Assembly (NCBI GenBank): GCA_002279935.1
Contig: NCCZ01000009.1
Coordinates: 2,147-66,146, forward strand
Source of the DNA: Hyphomicrobium sp. 12-62-95
Lineage (GTDB): Bacteria; Pseudomonadota; Alphaproteobacteria; Rhizobiales; Hyphomicrobiaceae
Direction of reading: 5' to 3'
Length of the DNA stretch: 64,000 nt
Positions 7,787 to 17,409 of the stretch are shown in pieces. The position numbers and the translations under genes are program-made. The notes under the pieces are model-generated. The model searched no databases. It saw only the letters and a list, made by a program, of their open reading frames with translations, and was not told the DNA's origin. Numbering within the stretch: position 1 is the stretch's first letter; each line of letters begins with the position of its first letter.

Positions 7787-10700
7787 ATGCGTGAGATCAT
7801 TGCCGTCTGCCGCTCAAGCAAACGGTCGCGCGTTCGTGTCGCTGCCGTGCTGGACCGCTATTTTTGGCGGATCGGCGACCGTACTTGGCGCGGGCGGGCA
7901 AGCAATGCCTGCCTCGACCGCGTGGCGCGTGAGCTGCGCGCAGACGCCAAACGCAACACGGCTGTTGTCATCCATGAAATTCGGTCGGCTCGCGAGAGCC
8001 GCGTTCCCATCGTCAGAATCGGATCACGGGCAGCGTTTTCGGAGGACGGTGTCGTGCCAGTCGTCGTGCGTTCAGCAGCCGCCGGTATGCGGCATGCGCG
8101 CTCCGAGAGTGAGCGATCGCGGCTCGCCATCGTGCGTATTGCCATACTGTTTCACGATCTCGGCAAAGCCACCGTCCTGTTCCAAAGCAAGTTGCGCGTG
8201 GCACTGAAGAAGCGAGGCGCGGAGCCGGTTTCGGATGCCGTGCGGCATGAGCTGTTCTCGGCAGTCGTGTGGGATGAGCTTGTCGGGAGCCGCGACGATG
8301 ACGAGCTGATTGAGCGGCTCAAGAACATCTCGTCCATCGATATCGACGGAGCCTGCGAAAAGGCCGTTGTGCGCTTGCGAGGGTTTCACCGTCAACCGGA
8401 CCACGCCATGAAGCTCGCATTTGCCGAGCGCGACAACCAAGCTCAAGCGCGCGAAGGAACGCTCGCCTATGCAATCGGCATGCTGATCCTAACGCACCAC
8501 CGGCTGCCCGAGGCCAACACAACGCATCTCCGGTTGGACGCGAGGGCTCATGTCAATTCCAGCGCGCCTTTCGACAACGATGCCCTCAAGATGGCCGAGG
8601 GCACCCCCTTCTGGCACTGCTGCACCTGGCTCACCCGTCTCCGTTGCGTATGCGAACACTTGCGCCCAGGCCTCGGCGCGCCCGGCCTCGATATCCCGCT
8701 CCGCGCTTCGCTGATGTTTGCCGACCATCTCGGCTCGGCACTCAGCGAAGTACAGACCAATCCGAAAACGAGCAGGAAGGAGCACCTGGCTAATACCAAG
8801 GATGGCAAGCCCGCCGATACCCTACCCCTTCATATCGAACGGGTCTGGCAGCGCGCGCAGGGCTGCTTCGACATGCTGCACCGGCACCGCGATCGCTATC
8901 CTGCGCTTTGCGAGAATCAGGTGCCGATCGCTATCCGCCACCCGGACCCCGCACCCGAACCATTCGCTTGGCAGAACATCGCCGCCGACGCGGCACGTGC
9001 CTTGTGCGAAGCACGTGAAGGTGGCTTCTTTGCCTGCCTGATGGCTGGCACTGGTACGGGCAAGACGCGCGGCGCACCGACCGTCCTGGCCGCCGCAGCG
9101 TTTGCAGATCAGCGACCGGAGCGCCGATATCTTCGCATGATGTTGGCGCTTGGCCTGCGTTCGCTCGCGACCCAGTCCAGTGACGAATATATCAGCGATC
9201 TCGGGTTCGATGGCGACGATGTCGCCGTCCTTATCGGACAACCGCCCGTTCGCTTCGAGGACCAGCACAAGAAGGAGCCGGAAGAAAGCAGGGCCGGTTC
9301 GGAAAGTCTACTCGCACTACCCGAGTGGCTTCGCGTCGAGCGTGCCGGCGGTGGACCGCCACCCGATGATCCGCAAAATCCTGGAGAGAGTGAACGCGAG
9401 GTCGACTGGCTGCGCCGTATCTCGGTCGACACCGATCGCGGGCTCCCTGCAACACTCGATCGTATCCTTGAACACGCGAAAAGCAGAGCGGCCTCGGCGC
9501 GGCGGCTCGCATCGTCGCCGATCATCGTCGGCACCGTGGACCACCTGATGGGCGTGGCGAGCCCGGTCAACTCGCGTTACCTCTTTCAGGCCCTGCGCGT
9601 CCTGACATCCGATCTGATCCTCGACGAGATCGACCAGTACGAACCGGAGGACATCGCCGCGATCGGCCGCCTTGTATACCAGACAGCGGCAGGCGGGCGC
9701 CGCGTCATCATTATGTCGGCCACGCTGCCCGATGACGCGGCCAAGGCCTTGTTCGAGGCCTATCGTGCTGGCTGGCGCGACCACGCTGCAGCGTTCGGGA
9801 TCGCCGATCATGTCAATGTGCTCTGCAGTGGAGACTCGCCGGGCTCGTGTTTGACCAATGGGGATGCTCTCACGTTTGCCGAGGTCTACGAAGCCTGCCG
9901 GACAGAAACGGTCGCAGCGCTTCAGTCGCGTCAGCCCCGTCGGCGCGGAACGATCCTTCCCGTCTGCGGAGACTGGGAGGAACTTGTTGGCCAGGTTGAC
10001 CGGCAGTGCTCCGCGTTGCATGACGCCACGGCCGGCACCCTTGGCGAATTCAAGGTCTCTGTCGGCTTTATTCGTATGACGCGCATCTCCCACACGGCGG
10101 CTCTCGCGACACAATTGCCGGCCGGCCCACGCGAGGGACGGCTGCGTCTCAAGGTGTGCTTGCATTCGCAGTTTCCCCGCCTGCATCGCGCTTGGATAGA
10201 GCGGGAGTTAAAATCCACCCTAACGCGAAAGGGCCCCGAACCAGACGCCAGACTGCGCGTATTCTGCCAGCGTCACGGCCTGCTCGAGCGCGCAACGGAG
10301 GCTGGTTGTAGGCATCTGGAAATCGTCGTCGTCACATCTCCAGTGATCGAAACGGGCAACGACCTCGACTTCGACTGGGCCATTCTCGATCCAAGCTCCA
10401 TGCGGGCCATCGTCCAGGCCGCGGGCCGCGTCTGGCGGCACCGGATCTACAGTGCGAAGACGGCCAATGTCGCCATCCTCGGCCGCAGCGCGGTTGTGAT
10501 GCAGCCGGGCGCGGGCAGGCTCGAGAAGCCGGGCGTTGAGACCAAGCCTCACTGCGACACCCAGGTCACGCGGGTGATCTTGGACGAGTTTGTCGACCGT
10601 CACCTCGTCGACCTCGCCGGTGCGCGCACGTTCGAAGTCATCGATGCCCGAGCGATATTGGGTTCAGACCCGGTGCCTTTGCGCGAGAAGGAAGCCGAGT

Positions 10701-11179
10701 TGCGCGCCCGGATGGTGGACGCTCATAACGCAGCCACCCCCCTTGGCTGTTACCTCCGCCATCCTACCGCGCGACTCAACCGGCAGATGACCAGGAGTCG
10801 CGTATTCCGTCGCACGACGACGCGCGATCTCTCTTATTTTCAAAACGGTGAACGAAAATGGATGCTCGACTTGTGGCCTGGCACGCTCAATACCGATCCG
10901 CAGCTGGCTGCCTCTCGCGGCCTGCGCATCAATGAGTTCCCGTATGCAGACCAACTGCTGTTTCCAGATCTCGACGGTCTCGCATGGCAAAATATACCAA
11001 CCGGCGAAGACGGGCCGACGAGGTACGAAATCCGGAGCCTCACCGAGGTCAGGGTGCCGGATTACAAAACCGCAGACATCGGCGAGCTACCTATGATCTA
11101 CACCGAGTTCAGCGGCTTCACGCGCGGCGGGCTGGAGGATCTTTTCCAGCCGTTCGGAAAAAAGCTCGAGAAATCATGA
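7787..11179 (+). CDS. cas2-3: Cas2-Cas3 fusion helicase-nuclease, type I-F
   Basis: 1130 residues from the ATG at 7787. Domains in order: a Cas2-like N-terminus (about 1 to 95; SKRSRVRVAAVLDRYFWRIG, RTW), an HD nuclease with FHDLGK at about 122 to 127, helicase motif I GTGTGKT near 421, DEID near 611, SAT near 642, and a C-terminal motif VI region QAAGRVWRH near 877. The Cas2-Cas3 fusion is diagnostic of type I-F. It degrades target DNA recruited by the Csy complex and, through its Cas2 part, joins Cas1 in adaptation. No frameshift or missing motif is seen, so the system looks intact. Confidence 0.95.
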   Translation: MREIIAVCRSSKRSRVRVAAVLDRYFWRIGDRTWRGRASNACLDRVARELRADAKRNTAVVIHEIRSARESRVPIVRIGSRAAFSEDGVVPVVVRSAAAGMRHARSESERSRLAIVRIAILFHDLGKATVLFQSKLRVALKKRGAEPVSDAVRHELFSAVVWDELVGSRDDDELIERLKNISSIDIDGACEKAVVRLRGFHRQPDHAMKLAFAERDNQAQAREGTLAYAIGMLILTHHRLPEANTTHLRLDARAHVNSSAPFDNDALKMAEGTPFWHCCTWLTRLRCVCEHLRPGLGAPGLDIPLRASLMFADHLGSALSEVQTNPKTSRKEHLANTKDGKPADTLPLHIERVWQRAQGCFDMLHRHRDRYPALCENQVPIAIRHPDPAPEPFAWQNIAADAARALCEAREGGFFACLMAGTGTGKTRGAPTVLAAAAFADQRPERRYLRMMLALGLRSLATQSSDEYISDLGFDGDDVAVLIGQPPVRFEDQHKKEPEESRAGSESLLALPEWLRVERAGGGPPPDDPQNPGESEREVDWLRRISVDTDRGLPATLDRILEHAKSRAASARRLASSPIIVGTVDHLMGVASPVNSRYLFQALRVLTSDLILDEIDQYEPEDIAAIGRLVYQTAAGGRRVIIMSATLPDDAAKALFEAYRAGWRDHAAAFGIADHVNVLCSGDSPGSCLTNGDALTFAEVYEACRTETVAALQSRQPRRRGTILPVCGDWEELVGQVDRQCSALHDATAGTLGEFKVSVGFIRMTRISHTAALATQLPAGPREGRLRLKVCLHSQFPRLHRAWIERELKSTLTRKGPEPDARLRVFCQRHGLLERATEAGCRHLEIVVVTSPVIETGNDLDFDWAILDPSSMRAIVQAAGRVWRHRIYSAKTANVAILGRSAVVMQPGAGRLEKPGVETKPHCDTQVTRVILDEFVDRHLVDLAGARTFEVIDARAILGSDPVPLREKEAELRARMVDAHNAATPLGCYLRHPTARLNRQMTRSRVFRRTTTRDLSYFQNGERKWMLDLWPGTLNTDPQLAASRGLRINEFPYADQLLFPDLDGLAWQNIPTGEDGPTRYEIRSLTEVRVPDYKTADIGELPMIYTEFSGFTRGGLEDLFQPFGKKLEKS

Positions 11180-11268
11180 TGATATCCGCTTGGCGAAAAA
11201 CTATCCTGCCGACGACCGAGCGGCCTGATGTTGTGACCTGGCCTCACTTTATGTAGCGGGATAATACC
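11180..11268 (+). promoter_or_regulatory. Leader of CRISPR array 1
   Basis: The 89 bases between the cas2-3 stop and the first repeat. Position, repeat orientation and the location of mutated repeats at the opposite end all mark this as the leader side, where transcription of pre-crRNA starts and new spacers enter. It is short for a leader, so the promoter may lie inside the end of cas2-3. No convincing -35/-10 pair could be assigned. Confidence 0.6.
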
Positions 11269-14200
11269 GTTCCCCGCCGGATAGGCGGCTGAGAGAATTT
11301 GAATATGCCGAATGTCTAACGTGTAGTCGTTCCCCGCCGGATAGGCGGCTGAGAGAACATCGAGGCCGGGACCAAGTTCATCCGGTCCGTTCCCCGCCGG
11401 ATAGGCGGCTGAGAGATCGTGGCAGGCGCTCAGGCGCAGGATGTGCGGGTTCCCCGCCGGATAGGCGGCTGAGAGATTATCGCCCTTCATGCCAAAGCCG
11501 CGACCGAGGTTCCCCGCCGGATAGGCGGCTGAGAGATCCGAGGTGGAAGATTTTTCCGCTGCCACAAGGTTCCCCGCCGGATAGGCGGCTGAGAGAATCA
11601 CGACCCGATGTTTCTGCTGGGAGAAATCGTTCCCCGCCGGATAGGCGGCTGAGAGAAGCGCGCCCTGCAGCAGGTCGGTGAAGGCAACGTTCCCCGCCGG
11701 ATAGGCGGCTGAGAGACCAGCCAATCCGGCCGGATGCCGCTTGCATCGGTTCCCCGCCGGATAGGCGGCTGAGAGATCAGGCATCGCGTCGGGCGCATGA
11801 GTTATCAAGTTCCCCGCCGGATAGGCGGCTGAGAGACGGCAGACAGCAAGGCCTGGCGGCACTTCCACGTTCCCCGCCGGATAGGCGGCTGAGAGAGTAA
11901 ACACGCTCGAAGATGGCGGGACCGTTGCGTTCCCCGCCGGATAGGCGGCTGAGAGACATGACAGAGATCACCGCACGGCGCGATCCGAGTTCCCCGCCGG
12001 ATAGGCGGCTGAGAGACGTGGCAACGAGACAGGCTGTACCGCTACGTTGTTCCCCGCCGGATAGGCGGCTGAGAGATTATCAGGGGCGACGATCGCTCCA
12101 CTCCCACAGTTCCCCGCCGGATAGGCGGCTGAGAGAAAACCGAACGCCGTTCGCCATCGCGTTGCGAAGTTCCCCGCCGGATAGGCGGCTGAGAGATTTC
12201 GAGGTTAGGTCCGGACCCCCTTGGGGGTGTTCCCCGCCGGATAGGCGGCTGAGAGATATCCGGGCGCCGGTCCCGCGCCCTCATTCACGTTCCCCGCCGG
12301 ATAGGCGGCTGAGAGATTATTGGCAAGGTGACGGAATAATCCGTCTCCGTTCCCCGCCGGATAGGCGGCTGAGAGACAAACGAAAGCCCCGGCCAGAAGC
12401 TGGGCCACGTTCCCCGCCGGATAGGCGGCTGAGAGATGCCACCCATGTACGGGATAACGCCAGCACACGTTCCCCGCCGGATAGGCGGCTGAGAGACTAT
12501 CGGGCATCCTAGGTGGCACCGTCTCTCTGTTCCCCGCCGGATAGGCGGCTGAGAGACCCATATAGCCAGGTCTTCCCCTCCTATAGGCGTTCCCCGCCGG
12601 ATAGGCGGCTGAGAGATACTCCGGAGGCTACGGCCAACCCGGCATGTGGTTCCCCGCCGGATAGGCGGCTGAGAGAGCATCGCGTTCGCGCTGGCGGATC
12701 AGTTCGGCGTTCCCCGCCGGATAGGCGGCTGAGAGATATGACGAATACGCGGCGGCGGCTTGGGGCGTGTTCCCCGCCGGATAGGCGGCTGAGAGAACGA
12801 CCTACAACAGCCGCTTGGCCGTTCTCTCGTTCCCCGCCGGATAGGCGGCTGAGAGATCGGACGATCCGTCTAAGGTCTCAATCTATACGTTCCCCGCCGG
12901 ATAGGCGGCTGAGAGACTAACGCATTTTGTATATTGACCGGGCAATAAGTTCCCCGCCGGATAGGCGGCTGAGAGACCACCACTAGCCGATGCCAGTGCT
13001 AGACCCCTGTTCCCCGCCGGATAGGCGGCTGAGAGACTATGCAATCGGCATCTATCAGCGATGCCGCAGTTCCCCGCCGGATAGGCGGCTGAGAGATCAC
13101 AGCTAAAGGCGTGCCGTTCCAGATCAAAGTTCCCCGCCGGATAGGCGGCTGAGAGACCTTGTTCAAATACTCCCGCCTACACGAACGGGTTCCCCGCCGG
13201 ATAGGCGGCTGAGAGATTTACAGCCTTTTCGATGGAGCCAAGGAGACGGTTCCCCGCCGGATAGGCGGCTGAGAGATCACCGGCGCGAAGATCGACGGCC
13301 TTCCCGTCGTTCCCCGCCGGATAGGCGGCTGAGAGAGCTGCGTCGGAAATGGCGTCACGTTGCTCATAGTTCCCCGCCGGATAGGCGGCTGAGAGATTCG
13401 GCGCGCAACGCGTGGGCGACTAGGCTGTGTTCCCCGCCGGATAGGCGGCTGAGAGACACGATGGCGCCGCGAACTCGCGCAGATAATTGTTCCCCGCCGG
13501 ATAGGCGGCTGAGAGACGTCAGCGCGCAAGCCGCGACGCAAGATAAAAGTTCCCCGCCGGATAGGCGGCTGAGAGACCTATGGGATGACACAGATCGGTA
13601 GAGAGAGCGTTCCCCGCCGGATAGGCGGCTGAGAGATCAGGTTAGGCGCAACTCGCGCGCCGATGTTGGTTCCCCGCCGGATAGGCGGCTGAGAGATGTT
13701 CAGTCGGCAGCAGACCTCGTTGGTTTGCGTTCCCCGCCGGATAGGCGGCTGAGAGATACGGCATCAGCCCGTCGCCAAGCCATACCATGTTCCCCGCCGG
13801 ATAGGCGGCTGAGAGATTATAGGCAGGTCTCTATAGGGAGGGGTACAAGTTCCCCGCCGGATAGGCGGCTGAGAGACCCGAACATGGAATAGTTAATGCC
13901 GCAGATGAGTTCCCCGCCGGATAGGCGGCTGAGAGACCTCCGGCAGCCGAGACCGGCCCGGACCTGATGTTCCCCGCCGGATAGGCGGCTGAGAGAGATG
14001 GGAAATACTTGGCGATGTCCGCTTTCAGGTTCCCCGCCGGATAGGCGGCTGAGAGATCCTGGCGCCGATGCTTGTTCCCGGATCGTGCGTTCCCCGCCGG
14101 ATAGGCGGCTGAGAGACTATAAAAAAAGTCAAGCGGCATGTTGACAATGTTCCCCGCCGGATAGGCGGCTGAGAGACGAGCGGCCAGCGCGCGCGGAATT

Positions 14201-16936
14201 GCTCAATTGTTCCCCGCCGGATAGGCGGCTGAGAGATGTCTCCGCGCCGCATGTACATCAACGGCTTAGTTCCCCGCCGGATAGGCGGCTGAGAGATTTT
14301 AGACAGTGGTCTTCGAGTTATCGGGCTCGTTCCCCGCCGGATAGGCGGCTGAGAGAGGCTGGGGTTTTTCACCGGGCAGACATTGGAAGTTCCCCGCCGG
14401 ATAGGCGGCTGAGAGACGCCGTTGCGGGTGTGAGTTTCTAGTTGCTTCGTTCCCCGCCGGATAGGCGGCTGAGAGATCCAGATATTGTTTATTTGTTTCC
14501 TTGTTATCGTTCCCCGCCGGATAGGCGGCTGAGAGACAATGGAATGGAGCGCAATCACGCCATTGGAAGTTCCCCGCCGGATAGGCGGCTGAGAGAAACC
14601 TCGCCGGAGGGCTCCGGCAGGGCGTTCTGTTCCCCGCCGGATAGGCGGCTGAGAGATGTAATGCTCGAAGCCGGCTCACAAATCATCCGTTCCCCGCCGG
14701 ATAGGCGGCTGAGAGATGCGCTTGTTGGCAGAGATCAGGTCGCGCGGGGTTCCCCGCCGGATAGGCGGCTGAGAGAAAGTGGCAGCACAGGTTGAAACTG
14801 TAACGGAAGTTCCCCGCCGGATAGGCGGCTGAGAGAGATCTCGTGGATGACAGGCTCGATACGGTTTTGTTCCCCGCCGGATAGGCGGCTGAGAGACAAT
14901 CCACGACGGGCGTCGGGCCGATGAAGTTGTTCCCCGCCGGATAGGCGGCTGAGAGAATCACCCTGATCGGCAAGCGCTGATCGCCCATGTTCCCCGCCGG
15001 ATAGGCGGCTGAGAGACGCAACATTTACAGTAAACCCGACACAAAGCAGTTCCCCGCCGGATAGGCGGCTGAGAGATTGGCCGAACGGTGGGAGTGTTCC
15101 CCTGATTTGTTCCCCGCCGGATAGGCGGCTGAGAGATGCTCGATGAACCGGCTGTCGCCGCGCTCGGCGTTCCCCGCCGGATAGGCGGCTGAGAGACATG
15201 GGCAGGTGCGCCAATGACGCCCGATCTCGTTCCCCGCCGGATAGGCGGCTGAGAGACAGGGCGCGCATCCGTTGGCGACCGGCGAGAAGTTCCCCGCCGG
15301 ATAGGCGGCTGAGAGAGCCGGCGACGTGCTCGATGAGCGGCAGCGCCGGTTCCCCGCCGGATAGGCGGCTGAGAGACCTGGCGCGGGTCCGGCGCGGCCT
15401 TGGCGGCCGTTCCCCGCCGGATAGGCGGCTGAGAGATCGCCACGGTGCCGGGTCCGGCCGCCGGGTTCGTTCCCCGCCGGATAGGCGGCTGAGAGATCAA
15501 TCCCGAGCTCATCCGCGACATCGTGCACGTTCCCCGCCGGATAGGCGGCTGAGAGACAGCTCGAGTAGAGCTGCGAGAGGTGGAACCCGTTCCCCGCCGG
15601 ATAGGCGGCTGAGAGATGCAGAACTTGCCGGCGTTCGGCCAACTTGGTGTTCCCCGCCGGATAGGCGGCTGAGAGAGATGATGGTCGGGCCTGCTGCGGC
15701 GTAAACATGTTCCCCGCCGGATAGGCGGCTGAGAGAGCCGTCGTACGGGTGAGCCAAGCCGGCGGCGAGTTCCCCGCCGGATAGGCGGCTGAGAGACAAT
15801 CGACGTTGCGCAGGTCGCGCACGTCCATGTTCCCCGCCGGATAGGCGGCTGAGAGAAATGCGTGATGATCGCATGGGACTCTTGCGACGTTCCCCGCCGG
15901 ATAGGCGGCTGAGAGACGATTCCGAATGCGAGTATCCCCGCACCTATCGTTCCCCGCCGGATAGGCGGCTGAGAGACATCCGCCAATACAAGACCGAAGA
16001 GTGGTGGGGTTCCCCGCCGGATAGGCGGCTGAGAGATTTCCTCAAAGGCCGTGATTGCGAATTTCCAGGTTCCCCGCCGGATAGGCGGCTGAGAGAATCT
16101 GTCTGGTCGCCGGTCCCGCGCCATCATTGTTCCCGGCCGGATAGGCGGCTGAGAGAGTCACGGCGGTGATGGATTTCCTCGGCTTTACGTTCCCCGCCGG
16201 ATAGGCGGCTGAGAGACTATCGGGCATTCAGGCAGGCACCGTCTCTCTGTTCCCCGCCGGATAGGCGGCTGAGAGAATAAGCGGACAACGCCTAAGGCGG
16301 GTCATGTGGTTCCCCGCCGGATAGGCGGCTGAGAGATTGCCGGCGTTCCGGCCCGCGTCACGGACGACGTTCCCGGCCGGATAGGCGGCTGAGAGATTCG
16401 AGCAGCAGCGTCGCCAGCACCTTTTCCGGTTCCCCGCCGGATAGGCGGCTGAGAGAGGGTGGCATCGCGCGCGGACGGCGGGAAGGCCGTTCCCCGCCGG
16501 ATAGGCGGCTGAGAGACGCCGGAGCGCGACCGGAGGCGCTATCGTGACGTTCCCCGCCGGATAGGCGGCTGAGAGATTCTACGACATGACCGACTACGCC
16601 GCCGTCCTGTTCCCCGCCGGATAGGCGGCTGAGAGAACGAACACGTGCCCGAGGAACCACCGTTCAAAGTTCCCCGCCGGATAGGCGGCTGAGAGAGGCT
16701 TGCCGGAGCGTTGGTCACAAAGCGGTTGGTTCCCCGCCGGATAGGCGGCTGAGAGAACGCGGCGAAAGGCATGACCAAGGACGAATACGTTCCCCGCCGG
16801 ATAGGCGGCTGAGAGAGCCGGGCTTCGTCAGCCGCGCGGCCCGTGAAAGTTCCCCGCCGGATAGGCGGCTGAGAGAGTGTTGAGCAGCGGATGCGCCGTG
16901 ATCCAAAGGTTCCCCGCCGGATAGGCGGCTGAGAGA
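11269..16936 (+). CRISPR. CRISPR array 1, type I-F, 95 repeats and 94 spacers
   Basis: 28-base repeats at an unbroken 60-base period; every spacer is exactly 32 bases. The repeat begins GTTCCCC, carries a 5-bp hairpin (CCGCC, loop GGATA, GGCGG) and ends CTGAGAGA, the predicted 8-base 5' handle. It is a GC-rich variant of the classic I-F repeat with the stem at positions 6-10/16-20. Two repeats (starting 16129 and 16369) share the same C-to-G change at position 7 in the stem. The final repeat at 16909 is perfect and abuts a transposase fragment. Spacers S17 (12257-12288) and S81 (16097-16128), and S21 (12497-12528) and S83 (16217-16248), are related pairs. The long open frames through the array on both strands are artefacts of the 60-base period. 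Confidence 0.99.
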
Positions 16937-16938
16937 TT

Positions 16939-17178
16939 AACCCCAGGCCATACGGCCTAGCCAACCTCACACCGGCCGACGTCTACTTCGGACGCGGCCA
17001 AACTATCCTGTTGCAAAGAGAAAGGATCAAACGCGACACCATCCGGAAACGACGATCGCAGCATCAATCGAAAGCCGCTCAACATCAAACCCAGGTGATC
17101 CCGAGCCTCCGCTCAGTTACGCCGCAAACTGTCTCAAAGCATTCGACGACGGACAGTCGGCACCAATATCGACTTTAA
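16939..17178 (+). pseudogene. IS3-family transposase (OrfB) C-terminal fragment
   Basis: Reading frame from 16939 gives NPRPYGLANLTPADVYFGRG, then QTILLQRERIKR and TIRKRR, the characteristic C-terminal end of IS3-group OrfB integrase-core transposases (L-TPADVYFGR, then basic RERIKR). The conserved part ends near 17060 and the frame stops at 17178. There is no start codon, no DDE core and no OrfA: the element is truncated at its 5' side exactly at the last CRISPR repeat, two bases after it. The following 17179-17409 holds no gene I can recognise; I did not find the right inverted repeat. Confidence 0.72.
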
Positions 17179-17409
17179 GCAACTGTCGGTCTTGGATATC
17201 GATCAGCCGGTGTTGCTGGGCACGATGGTCGAGTGCATTCGCGTGGTACGGCGCTAGCTGGCTATTATTTCCGTATTCAATCGTGCGCTCCCGCCTGGGA
17301 GAATTTACCGGCCAAGTCGCCAATCACCCAGATTCGATCTCTTGCTCGCTCACAAGGCCGCTTGCTAGTTTCTGGTGTACACGTGATGTCACCAAAGGGC
17401 TGATCGTTG

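Noticed and set aside
12557..13848. Apparent reverse-complement similarity of spacers S22 (12557-12588) and S43 (13817-13848)
   Set aside because: Limited to about 12 bases with an indel; expected by chance among 94 spacers.
15617..16368. Shared 12-mer TTGCCGGCGTTC in spacers S73 and S85
   Set aside because: The match does not extend on either side without a gap and is GC-rich; unlike S17/S81 and S21/S83 it does not look homologous.
11098..16970. Many long open frames through array 1 on both strands encoding repeated peptides such as LSAAYPAGN, SPPDRRLRD, SQPPIRRGT and SLSRLSGGE
   Set aside because: They are translations of the CRISPR repeat. The repeat-spacer unit is 60 bases, a multiple of three, and the repeat has no stop in several frames, so frames stay open by chance. 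They are not proteins.
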